DNA from: Aureibacter tunicatorum
GTDB lineage: Bacteria; Bacteroidota; Bacteroidia; Cytophagales; Cyclobacteriaceae
Direction of reading: 5' to 3'
Length of the DNA: 64,000 nucleotides
Assembly: GCF_036492635.1 (NCBI RefSeq)
Contig: NZ_AP025305.1
Span: forward strand, 4,172,000 to 4,235,999
Part shown: one piece after another, positions 39,189-49,086 of the stretch
Numbering within the stretch: position 1 is the stretch's first letter
Layout of the letters: each line of letters begins with the position of its first letter
Notes under the pieces: generated by a model
What the model was told of the DNA's origin: nothing
What the model saw: the letters and a program-made list of their open reading frames with translations, nothing else
The model's database searches: none
Position numbers and translations under genes: made by a program

Positions 39189-39726
39189 ATTTATTGGTCT
39201 TTCTTTGTTTCTTTTTCTTCTTCTTAGGCTGGGCATTTTTATCTATCAACCCGCCGTATTTATAGATTTGCAAAGCAAACTGCTTGTTGAGAAATTCATA
39301 CAACCTGTTGGATGCCAACGTTTGCATCCTTTCGCTTTGATCCATTACAGACACTTCCAACACAGTATTGATGAAATGCTCATGTCTCAAAAAGTCATTC
39401 ACCCATTCGTTAAAGCAATCAGACCATTCTTTCGCATACTTTTCTTCTTGAGAAAGTCCATCAAAACAAAAAGCCAACTGCCCGTCATCAAACTTATACC
39501 TATATATGCCTGCTAACTGAATGTAGAATCTATCAAAAGCTTGTAGCGGATAGCTTTTTGCGCTTTTGATTCTGCAAATCGTAGAACACTCAAGCCCCAA
39601 AGGATTATTCCGAAGAACATACTCCTCCTTCACCATGTCTATCATACGACAGATCAAAGTCGACTTTACTCGCGATTGAGCTTCGCGAAGGATTGAATTT
39701 TTATCTTTTGGGTATAATTTGTTCAT
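39187..39726 (-). CDS. Conserved hypothetical protein with basic tail
   Basis: A 179-residue soluble protein. No known domain is recognised. The centre contains FDRFYIQLAGIYRYKFDDGQLAFCFDGLSQEEK, seen in part here, probably mixed helix/strand, and the last 15 residues are a Lys-rich tail (PKKKKKKQRKTNK) that may contact nucleic acid. The gene is upstream of, and on the same strand as, no close partner: the WG-repeat gene begins after its start, 55 bases away. Its 3' end meets the hemC terminator. Confidence 0.65.
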   Translation of the reverse strand: MNKLYPKDKNSILREAQSRVKSTLICRMIDMVKEEYVLRNNPLGLECSTICRIKSAKSYPLQAFDRFYIQLAGIYRYKFDDGQLAFCFDGLSQEEKYAKEWSDCFNEWVNDFLRHEHFINTVLEVSVMDQSERMQTLASNRLYEFLNKQFALQIYKYGGLIDKNAQPKKKKKKQRKTNK

Positions 39727-39780
39727 TATTCGATTTCTGGGGAAAAATCACTCTAAAGTTAAAAAAAAATCCCGCATACA

Positions 39781-42081
39781 TTAAAGTGTCTCGGTTAATT
39801 TCTGCCAAGATTGTGTATTTTTCCCTAAAAACAAGCCATTTTCATCATCGTAATAAATCAAATCGTAAACCATAGGAATTTTAGGGACTCCATCCAAGCT
39901 ATTGACTCCGTACTTCCCTCTTTTATGAACAATCAAAGAATTCCCATTCACCTCCTTGACTTGGTCATATGTGCAAGTAATCACATTCACTCCTTCTGAA
40001 TTGCAATATCCCCATTTGCCTTCCAACCTCACCAAAGCTCCTCCTGAAGAGGTTCTGATCAAAGTATCATATTTCAAAGCGACTTTCTCTATGCCATCAC
40101 TTTGAAGCAAACCGTACTTCATGTCTTTGCTAACGACTGTCGCTCCTTTATAAAATGGCTCCACCGTATCATACCAAGGTTGAATAACCAAAATTTCCCG
40201 CTCATCAACAAAGCCCCAATGGCCTCTTAACTTCACGGGCACTCTATTTTCTTGCAACACACCTATGTCATCATATCGGTTCGCTATTCTCAGCCTTCCT
40301 TCGGAGTCTACTAAACCAAATTTCCCGTCTTTTCTCACGCCTATCCATTCGCCATTAGCTTTTTTGATACTGGTAATCTCATCGCTTTCACTGAGTCGAA
40401 TAAAATAATCTTTTCCTACCAGCAAATAAAATCCCGACTTTCTAACAGCAAATAACGAATCCCCTGAGACATTATAATACTCATCATATTCTGGATCAAG
40501 AATCACCTTTCCTTCTTCGCTGACAAAACCTATTTTACCATAATCTCCAACAACTTGATAGCCTAATTCTGTGTCAACTAACGAATCATAAGTATAAAAT
40601 AACTCATGCCCTTGTCGACTGTAAAGCGTTCTTCCAAATCTATTACTAACCAAAAAGTTTCCTTTCGAATTCACACTTACAGTACCTGCTTCAGGAAGCA
40701 TTGCCATTTCACCATTCAAATGCACATAAGCTTCTTGCCCAGAAAAAACAACCTTGAATAGATTTTGCTCATAGGCAATGATCTCGTCAAATCGATTTTC
40801 AATAACCACTTTTCCAGAATTGTCCAACACTCCCCAACGCTCGTCATTACCCATGAAAGCAATGTACTCTTCGTTTATCAAATCCAGATCCTGAAACTCT
40901 CTATCGATCATCAAAGATCCTTTAGCATTATACCACTTTGTCACTTGTCCGTCATTTCGAGTGTAGGACATTGTAACAAAACCAAATGAAGTCTCTTCTA
41001 TCTCATCGCTGACAGCTTGAATTACCCAATCTCCTTGTTGATTGATCACACCAGCCTTTCCTTTGAAAAACGCAACTGCATAACCTTGCGAATTAAACCT
41101 TCTAAGAGAGTCATACAAGGTTTCGTCAACCTTGCCTTCATCAACAGGCAACAATTGATAATAAGCGCCAACCTTCAATGACAATAACTTATCGTCTATC
41201 GTATTGACAATTTCGGCTTGAAATGAAGCTTTCTCATGATATGCATTATCCCAAACCAGCCAATCATCATAACTTAAGACCTTATCTTGAAACACATTTA
41301 TATGTTTGTATTTCGCAGAAAATTTCTCATTCCCTTCACCATCCATCAATCCTGCTTTGCCATGAATATAAAATCTAGCCCAACCAAGTTCATAAGCATC
41401 AATACTGTCATACTTGAAATCAGACAAAAACTCTCCATACTCATCAGCTAAAGCAAACTTTTGAGCTTCATTGCCAACAGCAAGCATTCCTTCATCCAAA
41501 TACTCTATTTTCTCATCTTGAAATTTCATGACAAGCTTGCCTTTCAAATCAATGACTCCGTAAAAAACTCGATTATCTACTAGCTTGCGGACGATAGCGG
41601 AGTTTTTGCCATGCCTTAAAGACACAAACTCCACATCGGTTAGCGACTTTCCCTTAGCATTGACAATGCCGTATTTCATATAGTGATACAAGCGATCTTT
41701 CCTACCAACGACATATGTTGTTTCTCCAAATGGTTTTATCAGTTCAAAAATCGGAGGAGTAAGCTCTTTATTATTCAGGCTCATCAAACCCCATTTGCCA
41801 TCTTTTTTATAGCCGACTTCATCGCCATAAATACTCAATTGGCTATCACTCGAAGCCTCGATATCAGACCATCCAATCCCTTCATACTCAGCGGGAATAA
41901 GCTCATTCCCAAAACTATCGATCAGACCTACCTTTCCTTCCGAATGAATTAATTTATAGTCGCCAGGATTCCCACCAATTAGTGTCAATGGAAAAAGCAA
42001 AACCATCATGCTGACCAGCAATTTTACTATTCTCTTTGAGTCATTCAATTCCCTGCGATATATATATTTCTCAAGCACCAT
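39781..42081 (-). CDS. WG-repeat protein with membrane anchor
   Basis: About 766 residues from the ATG at 42081 (an earlier ATG at 42096 would add five). A hydrophobic segment near residues 25-40 (LLVSMMVLLFPLTLIGG) is a signal or anchor. The rest is a long chain of WG-type repeats of about 40-55 residues, each with K-x-G-L/V-I/V-D-x-x-G plus a downstream Y-D; examples are GKVGLIDSFGNELIPAEYEGI, GKAGVINQQGDWVIQAVSDEI and GKFGLVDSEGRLRIANRYDDI. I count roughly fifteen or more. Such repeats form beta-rich binding scaffolds. Probably cell-surface or periplasmic; function unknown. Confidence 0.82.
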   Translation of the reverse strand: MVLEKYIYRRELNDSKRIVKLLVSMMVLLFPLTLIGGNPGDYKLIHSEGKVGLIDSFGNELIPAEYEGIGWSDIEASSDSQLSIYGDEVGYKKDGKWGLMSLNNKELTPPIFELIKPFGETTYVVGRKDRLYHYMKYGIVNAKGKSLTDVEFVSLRHGKNSAIVRKLVDNRVFYGVIDLKGKLVMKFQDEKIEYLDEGMLAVGNEAQKFALADEYGEFLSDFKYDSIDAYELGWARFYIHGKAGLMDGEGNEKFSAKYKHINVFQDKVLSYDDWLVWDNAYHEKASFQAEIVNTIDDKLLSLKVGAYYQLLPVDEGKVDETLYDSLRRFNSQGYAVAFFKGKAGVINQQGDWVIQAVSDEIEETSFGFVTMSYTRNDGQVTKWYNAKGSLMIDREFQDLDLINEEYIAFMGNDERWGVLDNSGKVVIENRFDEIIAYEQNLFKVVFSGQEAYVHLNGEMAMLPEAGTVSVNSKGNFLVSNRFGRTLYSRQGHELFYTYDSLVDTELGYQVVGDYGKIGFVSEEGKVILDPEYDEYYNVSGDSLFAVRKSGFYLLVGKDYFIRLSESDEITSIKKANGEWIGVRKDGKFGLVDSEGRLRIANRYDDIGVLQENRVPVKLRGHWGFVDEREILVIQPWYDTVEPFYKGATVVSKDMKYGLLQSDGIEKVALKYDTLIRTSSGGALVRLEGKWGYCNSEGVNVITCTYDQVKEVNGNSLIVHKRGKYGVNSLDGVPKIPMVYDLIYYDDENGLFLGKNTQSWQKLTETL

Positions 42082-42423
42082 TACCCTAATTTTCAACTAT
42101 TTAGACACAAAGGTACGAAAGATATACAAGTTATGCCATTAGCAAAGGAACAATAGAAATAGAATGGAACAAGGAAACAACAAACTCACATTCACTTATG
42201 AGACAAGAAAGCTGAACTATGGCAAACGGCCTGCAAATATGACGCTCTACGAATAAGCATATGCAAAGGCACATCCAGCTGATGGTATTTTTGCAAATAT
42301 CTTTGAATGATTAAAAAATTCTTTCTTCTCGAAACTCCTCTTATCACCGCTCTTGAAACTATATCATGCATAAATACTCACTTTTAATGATCGTAAGTTT
42401 ATAACATGAGTTTAATTGAAATG
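42082..42423. other. Intergenic region with a possible decayed coding remnant
   Basis: About 340 bases upstream of the WG-repeat gene. Most is unremarkable, but the plus strand from 42164 to 42310 reads as protein-like sequence in one frame, broken by a single stop codon at 42254. Details are given as a separate feature. Confidence 0.4.
42164..42310 (+). pseudogene. Possible gene remnant with internal stop
   Basis: ATG at 42164 opens a 30-codon frame (MEQGNNKLTFTYETRKLNYG..., ending TLYE) closed by TAA at 42254. The same frame continues as AYAKAHPADGIFANIFE to TGA at 42308. Both halves have coding-like composition, unlike the flanks. It could be the tail of a decayed gene or chance; no family is recognised. 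Confidence 0.25.
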
Positions 42424-43077
42424 TTATTTTTCGTCTTTCTTCTTCATTGATTTGAAGAAACTAGACCATGCGAATGGATTCAAGAAATTCGTTGTTCGGA
42501 ATTGTCTATTAGTATAAGGATCGCTAAACTGTTGATCTTGATCGTACTTGAAATTTGTCGCTGGCTCGTATTTCAAATTCTGGCTAAGCAATAATATTCC
42601 ATCCGGATTCATATTGCCCATAACATATCTATACTGATCCTCATAAGGCACTTCTTCCAAGGACAAGACGGCTTGCTTAAAATCGCGCACTGTCGGATAT
42701 GGCATCACTTGTACTTCAGGCAAGTAAAGTGTGTCATAATCCATGTGCATAACAAAAGAAATATCCTTTTCATATCCCTTAGGTATCACATATGTCTTAT
42801 TTACAAATCCTACGGAACTCACCATAATGGTGTCTCCAGCCATCACTGGCATAGTAAAATATCCATAATAATTGGTAGAAACTCCTCTGCCCGTCTTGGG
42901 AATAAAAATATGAACACCCGGCATGCCTTGCAATGACTGCCCGTCAACGACTTGCCCTGAGAATTGAATAATCGGTTGTTGCTCCTCGACTTCAGGATCA
43001 TTATCCTGCGCCAACAAGGATTTTACCGGCATCGCAAACGCCCACAAAGCTAAAAGCAAAAACAAACGATACTTCAT
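42424..43077 (-). CDS. Exported protein with carboxypeptidase-regulatory-like domain
   Basis: A 217-residue exported protein with a signal peptide ending near residue 23 (SLLA-Q). Residues about 38-115 are a CarboxypepD_reg-like domain (FSGQVVDGQSLQGMPGVHIFIPKTGRGVSTNYYGYF and onward), the same fold found at the N-terminus of SusC-type receptors, here as a stand-alone. The remaining half is polar and ends in KSMKKKDEK. Such proteins in Bacteroidota are often secreted or periplasmic and of unknown role. The gene is monocistronic. Confidence 0.8.
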   Translation of the reverse strand: MKYRLFLLLALWAFAMPVKSLLAQDNDPEVEEQQPIIQFSGQVVDGQSLQGMPGVHIFIPKTGRGVSTNYYGYFTMPVMAGDTIMVSSVGFVNKTYVIPKGYEKDISFVMHMDYDTLYLPEVQVMPYPTVRDFKQAVLSLEEVPYEDQYRYVMGNMNPDGILLLSQNLKYEPATNFKYDQDQQFSDPYTNRQFRTTNFLNPFAWSSFFKSMKKKDEK

Positions 43078-43366
43078 AATTCTCTTATATAATAATAAAT
43101 TCTACTTCCCAAAAGGAAAAAGGTTGCCAAATATTAAGCCTTCAATGTCAAAAAAAACGACTAATAGGATTATATCCTAAACAATCAGCGATTATTTTAA
43201 CCCTTTTTGAAGACACTATCCAACAAGTTTAACGACACGGTCTTTTGAATATTATTGGAATATTATAACTTGGCAAGCAGATGAAATTTAATTGCAAACA
43301 AATCCTGTTTTCTTGGTTGTTTGCATGAAAACAAAAACGAATTCGCCAACATAACCAAAAAGCAAC

Positions 43367-43753
43367 ATGCGCTTAAAAAGCTTTAGCTTACCCATAGGAA
43401 GTCAAATCTTCAAAGCTCTTTCCGACGAAGCGCGCATAAGGATACTTTACTTGCTATTCGAAAATAAAGAAATGTGCATTTCCGATTTGGAAGCGATCTT
43501 GGACTTCACCCAATCGAAGACTTCACGGCATCTCAATTACCTTAAGAACTCAGGCATAGTCTACACGACCAAACACGATCAATGGGTCTTTTATTCTATA
43601 AAAGAAGAAGTGTACGACATCATAAGCCAGATGCTCAACTTTCTTAAAAAGGATCAGACCCTTCAAAATGACAAACGGGTATTTCAAATCATGTACTCCA
43701 ATAGAGAGCTCGCAATACATAAAAAACATCACGCCAAATGGCGATCAGAATAA
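43367..43753 (+). CDS. ArsR-family winged-helix regulator
   Basis: A 128-residue transcription regulator of the ArsR/SmtB class. The fold is read as IFKALSDEARIRILYLLFE (helices 1-2), MCISDLEAILDFTQSKTSRHLNYLKNSGIV (helix-turn-helix with recognition helix TQSKTSRHLNYL) and the wing YTTKHDQWVFYSIKEE. The usual metal-binding Cys pair of ArsR is reduced to a single Cys (MCISDL), so a different inducer or a redox switch is likely. No metal-resistance gene is adjacent. It ends at a strong terminator. Confidence 0.9.
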   Translation: MRLKSFSLPIGSQIFKALSDEARIRILYLLFENKEMCISDLEAILDFTQSKTSRHLNYLKNSGIVYTTKHDQWVFYSIKEEVYDIISQMLNFLKKDQTLQNDKRVFQIMYSNRELAIHKKHHAKWRSE

Positions 43754-43754
43754 A

Positions 43755-43776
43755 AAAGCCGGCTAACGCCGGCTTT
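43755..43776 (+). terminator. Bidirectional terminator between the ArsR gene and the lipoprotein gene
   Basis: A perfect 9-bp GC-rich stem AAAGCCGGC / GCCGGCTTT (43755-43763 with 43768-43776) with loop TAAC. On the minus strand it is followed by six T, so it also ends the lipoprotein transcript. Confidence 0.88.
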
Positions 43777-43801
43777 ACAACATTGCTTTATATATCCTCG
43801 T

Positions 43802-44968
43802 TTACTCTACTTCCACCCAATCTTTACCTACCTTTTGAAGAGTAATATTATCAGATGCTACTGATCCATTATAGTAATCATATTTAACCAAATAATATAC
43901 TCCTTCTTTAATTTCATCACCAAAAGTAGCATCTAGAATACCTCCAACTGCTTTTATTATAGCTGATCTTTCTTTAAAGTCTCCTGATAAATTAAAATTC
44001 CCATACTGTGCGGCATTAGAGCTTCCCACGTTATTGTAGTCATCTCTAGTCATAGTATACTTAACTATTTCAACCGTCAAAGCATCCCAAGTATCCCCAT
44101 TAAAAGACAATTCAATCGATTTTTCAACTTCCGTTGGAACTTCAATCCACTCATATGTAGACTCATTTTCCAAGTACAAAAATCTTGATTCGAAAATTCT
44201 TTCATCTTCAACTTTTTCTGTAAATGTATATCTTACTACTTGACGATCGCCTTGTTTGCTATAAAGGTTTGCACCAATTTGAGGCATATATATCTTGATT
44301 CTTTCAAGAGCCATATCATCATTTTCAAAATTCGGATATCTCTGCCCCATATTACTATAATCATCTGAAGACAACTCAGTAGCCATAATCCAGCCGCCTT
44401 CACCAATATGAACAAAATACCTTACTGCCGCAGGATAAAAGCCGCCATCATAGAGGTCAAAAATCAATTCGACCAAGTCACCTTTCTTAGCATCAGTATA
44501 TTTTGATTGAACAAAACCTAAGGCCCCGCTTTTATCAAAATTATTATACTTGTTATTATACTCGTCAGGCTGAACCTCATAAGTGACAGGATCAGCAATT
44601 GCAAGCTCATTTGCATCTTCAAAATAATTATAAGACACAACTACTGACGTTCCTAATTCAGGATTCAAAAAACTTTGAGTAAAAAATCCAGGCAGCAAAC
44701 TCTCTGCCGAATTATCCTTATCGAACATCAAGTTATCACTTACTGAACCTCCTATTTTAGCATAATCATCCGCATTTAAAATCAACTCGCCATCTGCAGG
44801 GACTTCTACTTTATCCTTGTTCGCCTCCATCTCATCTACACCATCCTGAATCTCCTGCTTCATATCTTTCTCAATCTCTGAATTCAAATCCTCCATTGGA
44901 TCGCATGAAAACAACCCCAATGCAACCAACGCTACAACTGATATATATTTTCTCAACATGATTTTCAA
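43802..44968 (-). CDS. Repeat lipoprotein partner of a TonB receptor
   Basis: A 388-residue lipoprotein: signal peptide with lipobox LFSC (Cys22). After an acidic linker come four copies of a short motif containing D-D/E-Y, at about residues 67, 135, 202 and 309 (LNADDYAKIG, VQPDEYNNKY, LSSDDYSNMG, MTRDDYNNVG), each followed by a strand of the VVVSYNYF / VVRYTFTEK kind. The first three repeats are about 67 residues apart. It starts 26 bp after the TonB receptor gene, like SusD partners of SusC, though it is not a SusD homologue. Presumably an outer-membrane surface lipoprotein working with that receptor. Confidence 0.8.
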   Translation of the reverse strand: MKIMLRKYISVVALVALGLFSCDPMEDLNSEIEKDMKQEIQDGVDEMEANKDKVEVPADGELILNADDYAKIGGSVSDNLMFDKDNSAESLLPGFFTQSFLNPELGTSVVVSYNYFEDANELAIADPVTYEVQPDEYNNKYNNFDKSGALGFVQSKYTDAKKGDLVELIFDLYDGGFYPAAVRYFVHIGEGGWIMATELSSDDYSNMGQRYPNFENDDMALERIKIYMPQIGANLYSKQGDRQVVRYTFTEKVEDERIFESRFLYLENESTYEWIEVPTEVEKSIELSFNGDTWDALTVEIVKYTMTRDDYNNVGSSNAAQYGNFNLSGDFKERSAIIKAVGGILDATFGDEIKEGVYYLVKYDYYNGSVASDNITLQKVGKDWVEVE

Positions 44969-44994
44969 AATTTTAATTTATCGATTAATGTGGA

Positions 44995-47514
44995 TTAAAA
45001 ATTAACTTTCATACCCATGGACCAGCTTCTTCCCCAACCATAGAATACATTTGCTGGGTCGCCAACATTTGTCTCATCAGCATCGGACACATACATAGTG
45101 TCGAATATGTTATGAATATTTCCAAATATTGATGCTTTCACGTCTCCAATTGTGAACTTGTAACTCATATTAGCATCAACCAAAGAGTAGTTCTCTAACT
45201 GCCAAGAATTTACACCTCTATCATCCTCATTCGTTCTTGAAGTAGGATTAAACTCAGCGAAGTTATCCCCATAAAAATTATAGTCCATCCCGATTTTCAA
45301 ACCTTCCACCAATTCATAATTTATTCCTGCTGCGAAAGTTGTTTGAGCGGCATCACCTACCTTTATATCTGCCATGTAAACACTAAATGGCTCGCTTGGA
45401 TTTTGTTGATCATCATATGCAATTACATTTTCCAAATCATTCAACCATCTCCAGTCTCCAATTGAAGCCATACCCGTCAGTTCCAATTTATCATTTGGCT
45501 TGAAAGCGAAATCCACTTCAACACCTTGATGCAATGCATCTACCCCAAGCAAGTTAGCCGTAAAATCCTGGCCCTGATCAGTTGTCAATCTCTTCACAAA
45601 AGATCTATCCATCCATTTAGTATAGTAGTAGTTAATATTTGCAGAAAATTTGCTTGTTCTCAATCCATATCCAAGCTCAATACTTGCGATTTTTTCATTT
45701 TCAGCTCCCTCGTTAATATCATTTTTATAATTCAAGAAAACCGCATCAAAAAACGGCGCTCTTGAGAAATACCCAGCATTAACGAAAATATTATGGATAT
45801 CAGTAAGTCTATAATTAGCACCACCTTTCACTGAGTACCCTAAGAAGTTTTGAAAATCAGTTTCTTGCTTATCATCTGAATCCAAGTAATTAAAATAATC
45901 AATTCTCTTGTATGACGTATTTGACAAAGCTCCACTCACAAATGCTGAGACTTTATTGCGATCATATTCTAACTGACCAAACAACCCTTCCCATAAAACT
46001 ATCCCATCATTGTAATAATCTATTCTATCTCCTTTTTGAGCGTAATGTATAGGGTTGTTCGCATCATCATCATCCAAGAAATATGAATTTCCAAGCAAAT
46101 CCCTTACTTCTCTGTAATGCTCTCCTTTATAATATCTCAAATCTATTCCGCCTGACAAAGTCAAATTATTGTTCAAATCCGTTTTTAACGATGACAAAGC
46201 ACCATACCAATTATGGTTGTTTACTGAGTTTCTCAAGATAAGAGATGAGCCTGCAGCGCCCTGATCAGCGTTCTTTTGAGCTATTTTATTAAAATCTATC
46301 AATCCATCAGCATCTCTTTCTATCCAACTATATTCCCCTAAGAAACCTGTACCTCCACCTGTTCCAAATGAAGCATATGCTGATGTAGTAAGATCTGTGG
46401 AAGGACTAATTGTCCAATAGTGATTCATGATAAATACCGGCTTATGATAAAAATTTATTCTTGAATTAAATTCACCTGCCTTGTAATACCCATGATCCTT
46501 ATTATAATCCTCACCATGCTCTACACCTTCTTTAAGAGAAAGTTTTGTCGTTCTCTGTCCATGCTCTTGCGGAGCTCCAAAAGCTGTAAAAGCCAACTCA
46601 TGGTTTTTATTTATTTTTTTAGCTACAGAAAGAAAATATGAATACGCTTCATAATTTGTTCCTTGAACATAACCGTCTCCTTTTCTATGAGTCGCTGCAA
46701 CAGTTATAGCCAGTCCATTATCCATTAGTCCGGTAGAGAACTTAACCCCCTGTTTTTGCTCTCCGAAACTTCCAATGCTTGCAGTAGCAAATCCACCTTT
46801 TTCAGCGTCAGTTGATTTAGTGATAACATTGATTGTACCTCCAATCGATGGAATAGCCAACTTGGATGCTCCCAAACCTCTTTGCACTTGAATCGTTCTG
46901 GCAACATCTGAAAGATTAGCCCAATTTGACCAATAAACTTTACCATTTTCCATATCATTTACTGGCATACCATTGATTAGCACACCAACATTCACAGAGT
47001 TAAACCCACGTATATTAACACGAGCATCGCCAAAACCACCTCCAGATCTTGTAGCATAAATACCTGGTGTGGATTTCAATATCTCAGGAAATTCTTGAGT
47101 ACCTAACTTCTCCTCCAATTGAGCTGGCTTAATTGTAGAAACAGCTACTGGAGTTTTTCTATCAATAGCCACATCAGCGATTATTTCCACAGGACTCAAA
47201 GCCATGCTTGACTCGCTTACCATTAAAGTTCCTAAATTGATTGTCTGACCATTAAGAGATACTTGTTTTGTCATAGTTTCATATCCTATGAAACTCACCT
47301 CAATCACTTTACTTCCTGTCTCATCAGTTGAAAATGAAAAGTCTCCATTAAGATCAGAGATCGAGCCGTCCGTAGTGCCTTTCAGCACGACATTCGCGCC
47401 AATGACAGCCTCGTTTGTGGACTTGTCCAAAATACGCCCCTTCAAGACTGTCTGAGCGTAAAGAGCATTAAGCCCTAAAAAAAACACTCCCACGAAGAGT
47501 AAAAACCTTTTCAT
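44995..47514 (-). CDS. TonB-dependent receptor with carboxypeptidase-regulatory N-domain
   Basis: Outer-membrane receptor of about 839 residues from the ATG at 47514 (MKRFLLFVGVFFLGLNALYAQ; an ATG at 47526 adds four residues). Signal peptide to about 21, CarboxypepD_reg domain to about 105 (LKGRILDKSTNEAVIGANVV...), plug domain (VNIRGFNSVNVGVLINGMPVNDMENG) to about 240, then the 22-strand barrel, ending in the barrel Phe (MKVNF). No TonB box is evident at the mature N-terminus because the regulatory domain precedes the plug. It is closely paralogous to the receptor at 49142. Substrate unknown. Confidence 0.95.
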   Translation of the reverse strand: MKRFLLFVGVFFLGLNALYAQTVLKGRILDKSTNEAVIGANVVLKGTTDGSISDLNGDFSFSTDETGSKVIEVSFIGYETMTKQVSLNGQTINLGTLMVSESSMALSPVEIIADVAIDRKTPVAVSTIKPAQLEEKLGTQEFPEILKSTPGIYATRSGGGFGDARVNIRGFNSVNVGVLINGMPVNDMENGKVYWSNWANLSDVARTIQVQRGLGASKLAIPSIGGTINVITKSTDAEKGGFATASIGSFGEQKQGVKFSTGLMDNGLAITVAATHRKGDGYVQGTNYEAYSYFLSVAKKINKNHELAFTAFGAPQEHGQRTTKLSLKEGVEHGEDYNKDHGYYKAGEFNSRINFYHKPVFIMNHYWTISPSTDLTTSAYASFGTGGGTGFLGEYSWIERDADGLIDFNKIAQKNADQGAAGSSLILRNSVNNHNWYGALSSLKTDLNNNLTLSGGIDLRYYKGEHYREVRDLLGNSYFLDDDDANNPIHYAQKGDRIDYYNDGIVLWEGLFGQLEYDRNKVSAFVSGALSNTSYKRIDYFNYLDSDDKQETDFQNFLGYSVKGGANYRLTDIHNIFVNAGYFSRAPFFDAVFLNYKNDINEGAENEKIASIELGYGLRTSKFSANINYYYTKWMDRSFVKRLTTDQGQDFTANLLGVDALHQGVEVDFAFKPNDKLELTGMASIGDWRWLNDLENVIAYDDQQNPSEPFSVYMADIKVGDAAQTTFAAGINYELVEGLKIGMDYNFYGDNFAEFNPTSRTNEDDRGVNSWQLENYSLVDANMSYKFTIGDVKASIFGNIHNIFDTMYVSDADETNVGDPANVFYGWGRSWSMGMKVNF

Positions 47515-47562
47515 ACGATTAGCCATTTTTGTTATGTTTTATTGTAGTTTTTTAATTGGGAG

Positions 47563-47593
47563 CAAAACTACGATTAGATTTCAATATTGCTAA
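47563..47593 (-). promoter_or_regulatory. Candidate promoter of the TonB receptor-lipoprotein pair
   Basis: On the minus strand TTAG (47590-47593) and TAGTTTTG (47563-47570, a full TAnnTTTG match) are separated by 19 bases, the Bacteroidota sigma-A layout; the leader is about 40 bases. Confidence 0.5.
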
Positions 47594-47914
47594 TGCGTAT
47601 AAATTAAATTTTTTCTATTAAAAATGCATGAAAATTAACATTTCAATAATAATTTAATTCCTTAAAAAGTGATATTAGGCTCTATTAGCTACCAGCATAA
47701 CAACATCGCTTAATGATAAGATCATAACCCAGACTGGTTAGATTAATTTTAATGCTTGTTTAAAAAATATTAGAGCAAAAAACTTATAAAAATAAGACTG
47801 AAAGAATAAATAATTTAAATCAAAAAGCACCTAAATTAAAATTCATCATCAGCCAAATAGAATGGGATTTTCACTTTCTATCTGACAAATGATGAAACTA
47901 AAAAACAATATAAT
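47594..47914. other. AT-rich intergenic region between the Coq4-like gene and the receptor promoter
   Basis: About 320 bases with no ORF, no clear hairpin and no repeat. It includes the end of the Coq4-like gene transcript, whose terminator could not be identified. Confidence 0.4.
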
Positions 47915-48952
47915 TTATTGAATTGACTTGCCATACTTAATCAAGTCAGGATTCTTTCTTTTGCTAGGCGGGCCATAGACACTGCACCATTTATCCTTGT
48001 CAGTTTGCACCAACATTCCTTCCTCGGAAATATTAAATTGCTTACGCACCTCTTTAATAGGCATTTGCAAATAAGGCGTTAAGTCCATATTTGCATCTAT
48101 ATAGTTCACACTGCATTCCTTGCCTCGCTGATATGCCTCATAAACCATCTCAGGCTTGAACTGATTCACCCAAGAATTGACTGTAGGGTCCGCTATTGTA
48201 TAGCCTATTTGAAACTGGGCTGTAGCCGCTGAAATTTGGGCTGAAAAATCGACCTTGGACATAGCCCCGTCAAAAGCCAACACACAAATCTCACCTAAAG
48301 GAGAAGTATCATACCCGGAAAGCACGTGATGCATATCATGCTTAACCAATATATCATTCAGTTCTGCCCCAGGACTTCCCGGCAATGAAAATTCATTGTC
48401 CATATAATAGTTGTATAAGGTCTTCCCAAATGAGCCTTCTGGATATTGTCCATATTTCTGATACCTTTCATACACTTTTCTATGCTGTACCAAATGCAGC
48501 TTGGTTGCCAAGTAATAAAAAGACTGATATAGCGCAGATGCTCCAGTCTCAGCTTTAGTCGCTCTAAACTCGCACATCAAAATCGCAGTCTTATGCCCCT
48601 CAACAGCCTTATGAATACTCTTAATCAATCCATCTTTATGCTTCCACAATGTCGCCAACTGTTCTAAAGCTTCGATTCTCCTCTTTTTATCTTCTGTTTC
48701 AAGAAAAATCAATGGTCCTACCAAATGCAGAAGCTCTTCTTGAATTTTTGAATCAGCAATATTCTCCGCCATATCGAAATTATTAGGCAACTCATCCAGC
48801 TTAACATCAATTCCCAACACATGACGGCCAATAGCTTCTATTGTTTGCTGATGTATCTTGTGAAGCTCCAAACTTCCTTGCGCTGTGGCAACACCCAGCA
48901 TAAGGCTTAAAGTATCCCTTTTATTAGCTTCTGATAATTTTAAAAGTTCCAT
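47915..48952 (-). CDS. Coq4-like protein with TerB-like N-terminal segment
   Basis: A 345-residue soluble protein. Residues 205-221 contain HDMHH, then eleven residues, then Glu (LSGYDTSPLG before E221), an exact match to the HDxxH-x11-E zinc motif of Coq4, the scaffold of ubiquinone synthesis. The segment around it (GSFGKTLYNYYMDNEF before, AFDGAMSKVDFSAQISAATAQFQIGY after) also fits Coq4. The first 120 residues are helical with SLMLGVATAQGSLE..HKIHQQTIEAIG, TerB-like in outline. No quinone genes are nearby and Bacteroidota normally use menaquinone. Role unknown. Confidence 0.7.
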   Translation of the reverse strand: MELLKLSEANKRDTLSLMLGVATAQGSLELHKIHQQTIEAIGRHVLGIDVKLDELPNNFDMAENIADSKIQEELLHLVGPLIFLETEDKKRRIEALEQLATLWKHKDGLIKSIHKAVEGHKTAILMCEFRATKAETGASALYQSFYYLATKLHLVQHRKVYERYQKYGQYPEGSFGKTLYNYYMDNEFSLPGSPGAELNDILVKHDMHHVLSGYDTSPLGEICVLAFDGAMSKVDFSAQISAATAQFQIGYTIADPTVNSWVNQFKPEMVYEAYQRGKECSVNYIDANMDLTPYLQMPIKEVRKQFNISEEGMLVQTDKDKWCSVYGPPSKRKNPDLIKYGKSIQ

Positions 48953-49086
48953 TCACTCAAAATAATTTAGTAAAATTTAAAGCCAAGGCTCATTTCAGCC
49001 TTTATATGAATTAGCCAACATCAACACTTAAAACTAAATACATGCCATCTAGCAATGGAACCTGAAAATCAACCCCTTATAAACAA

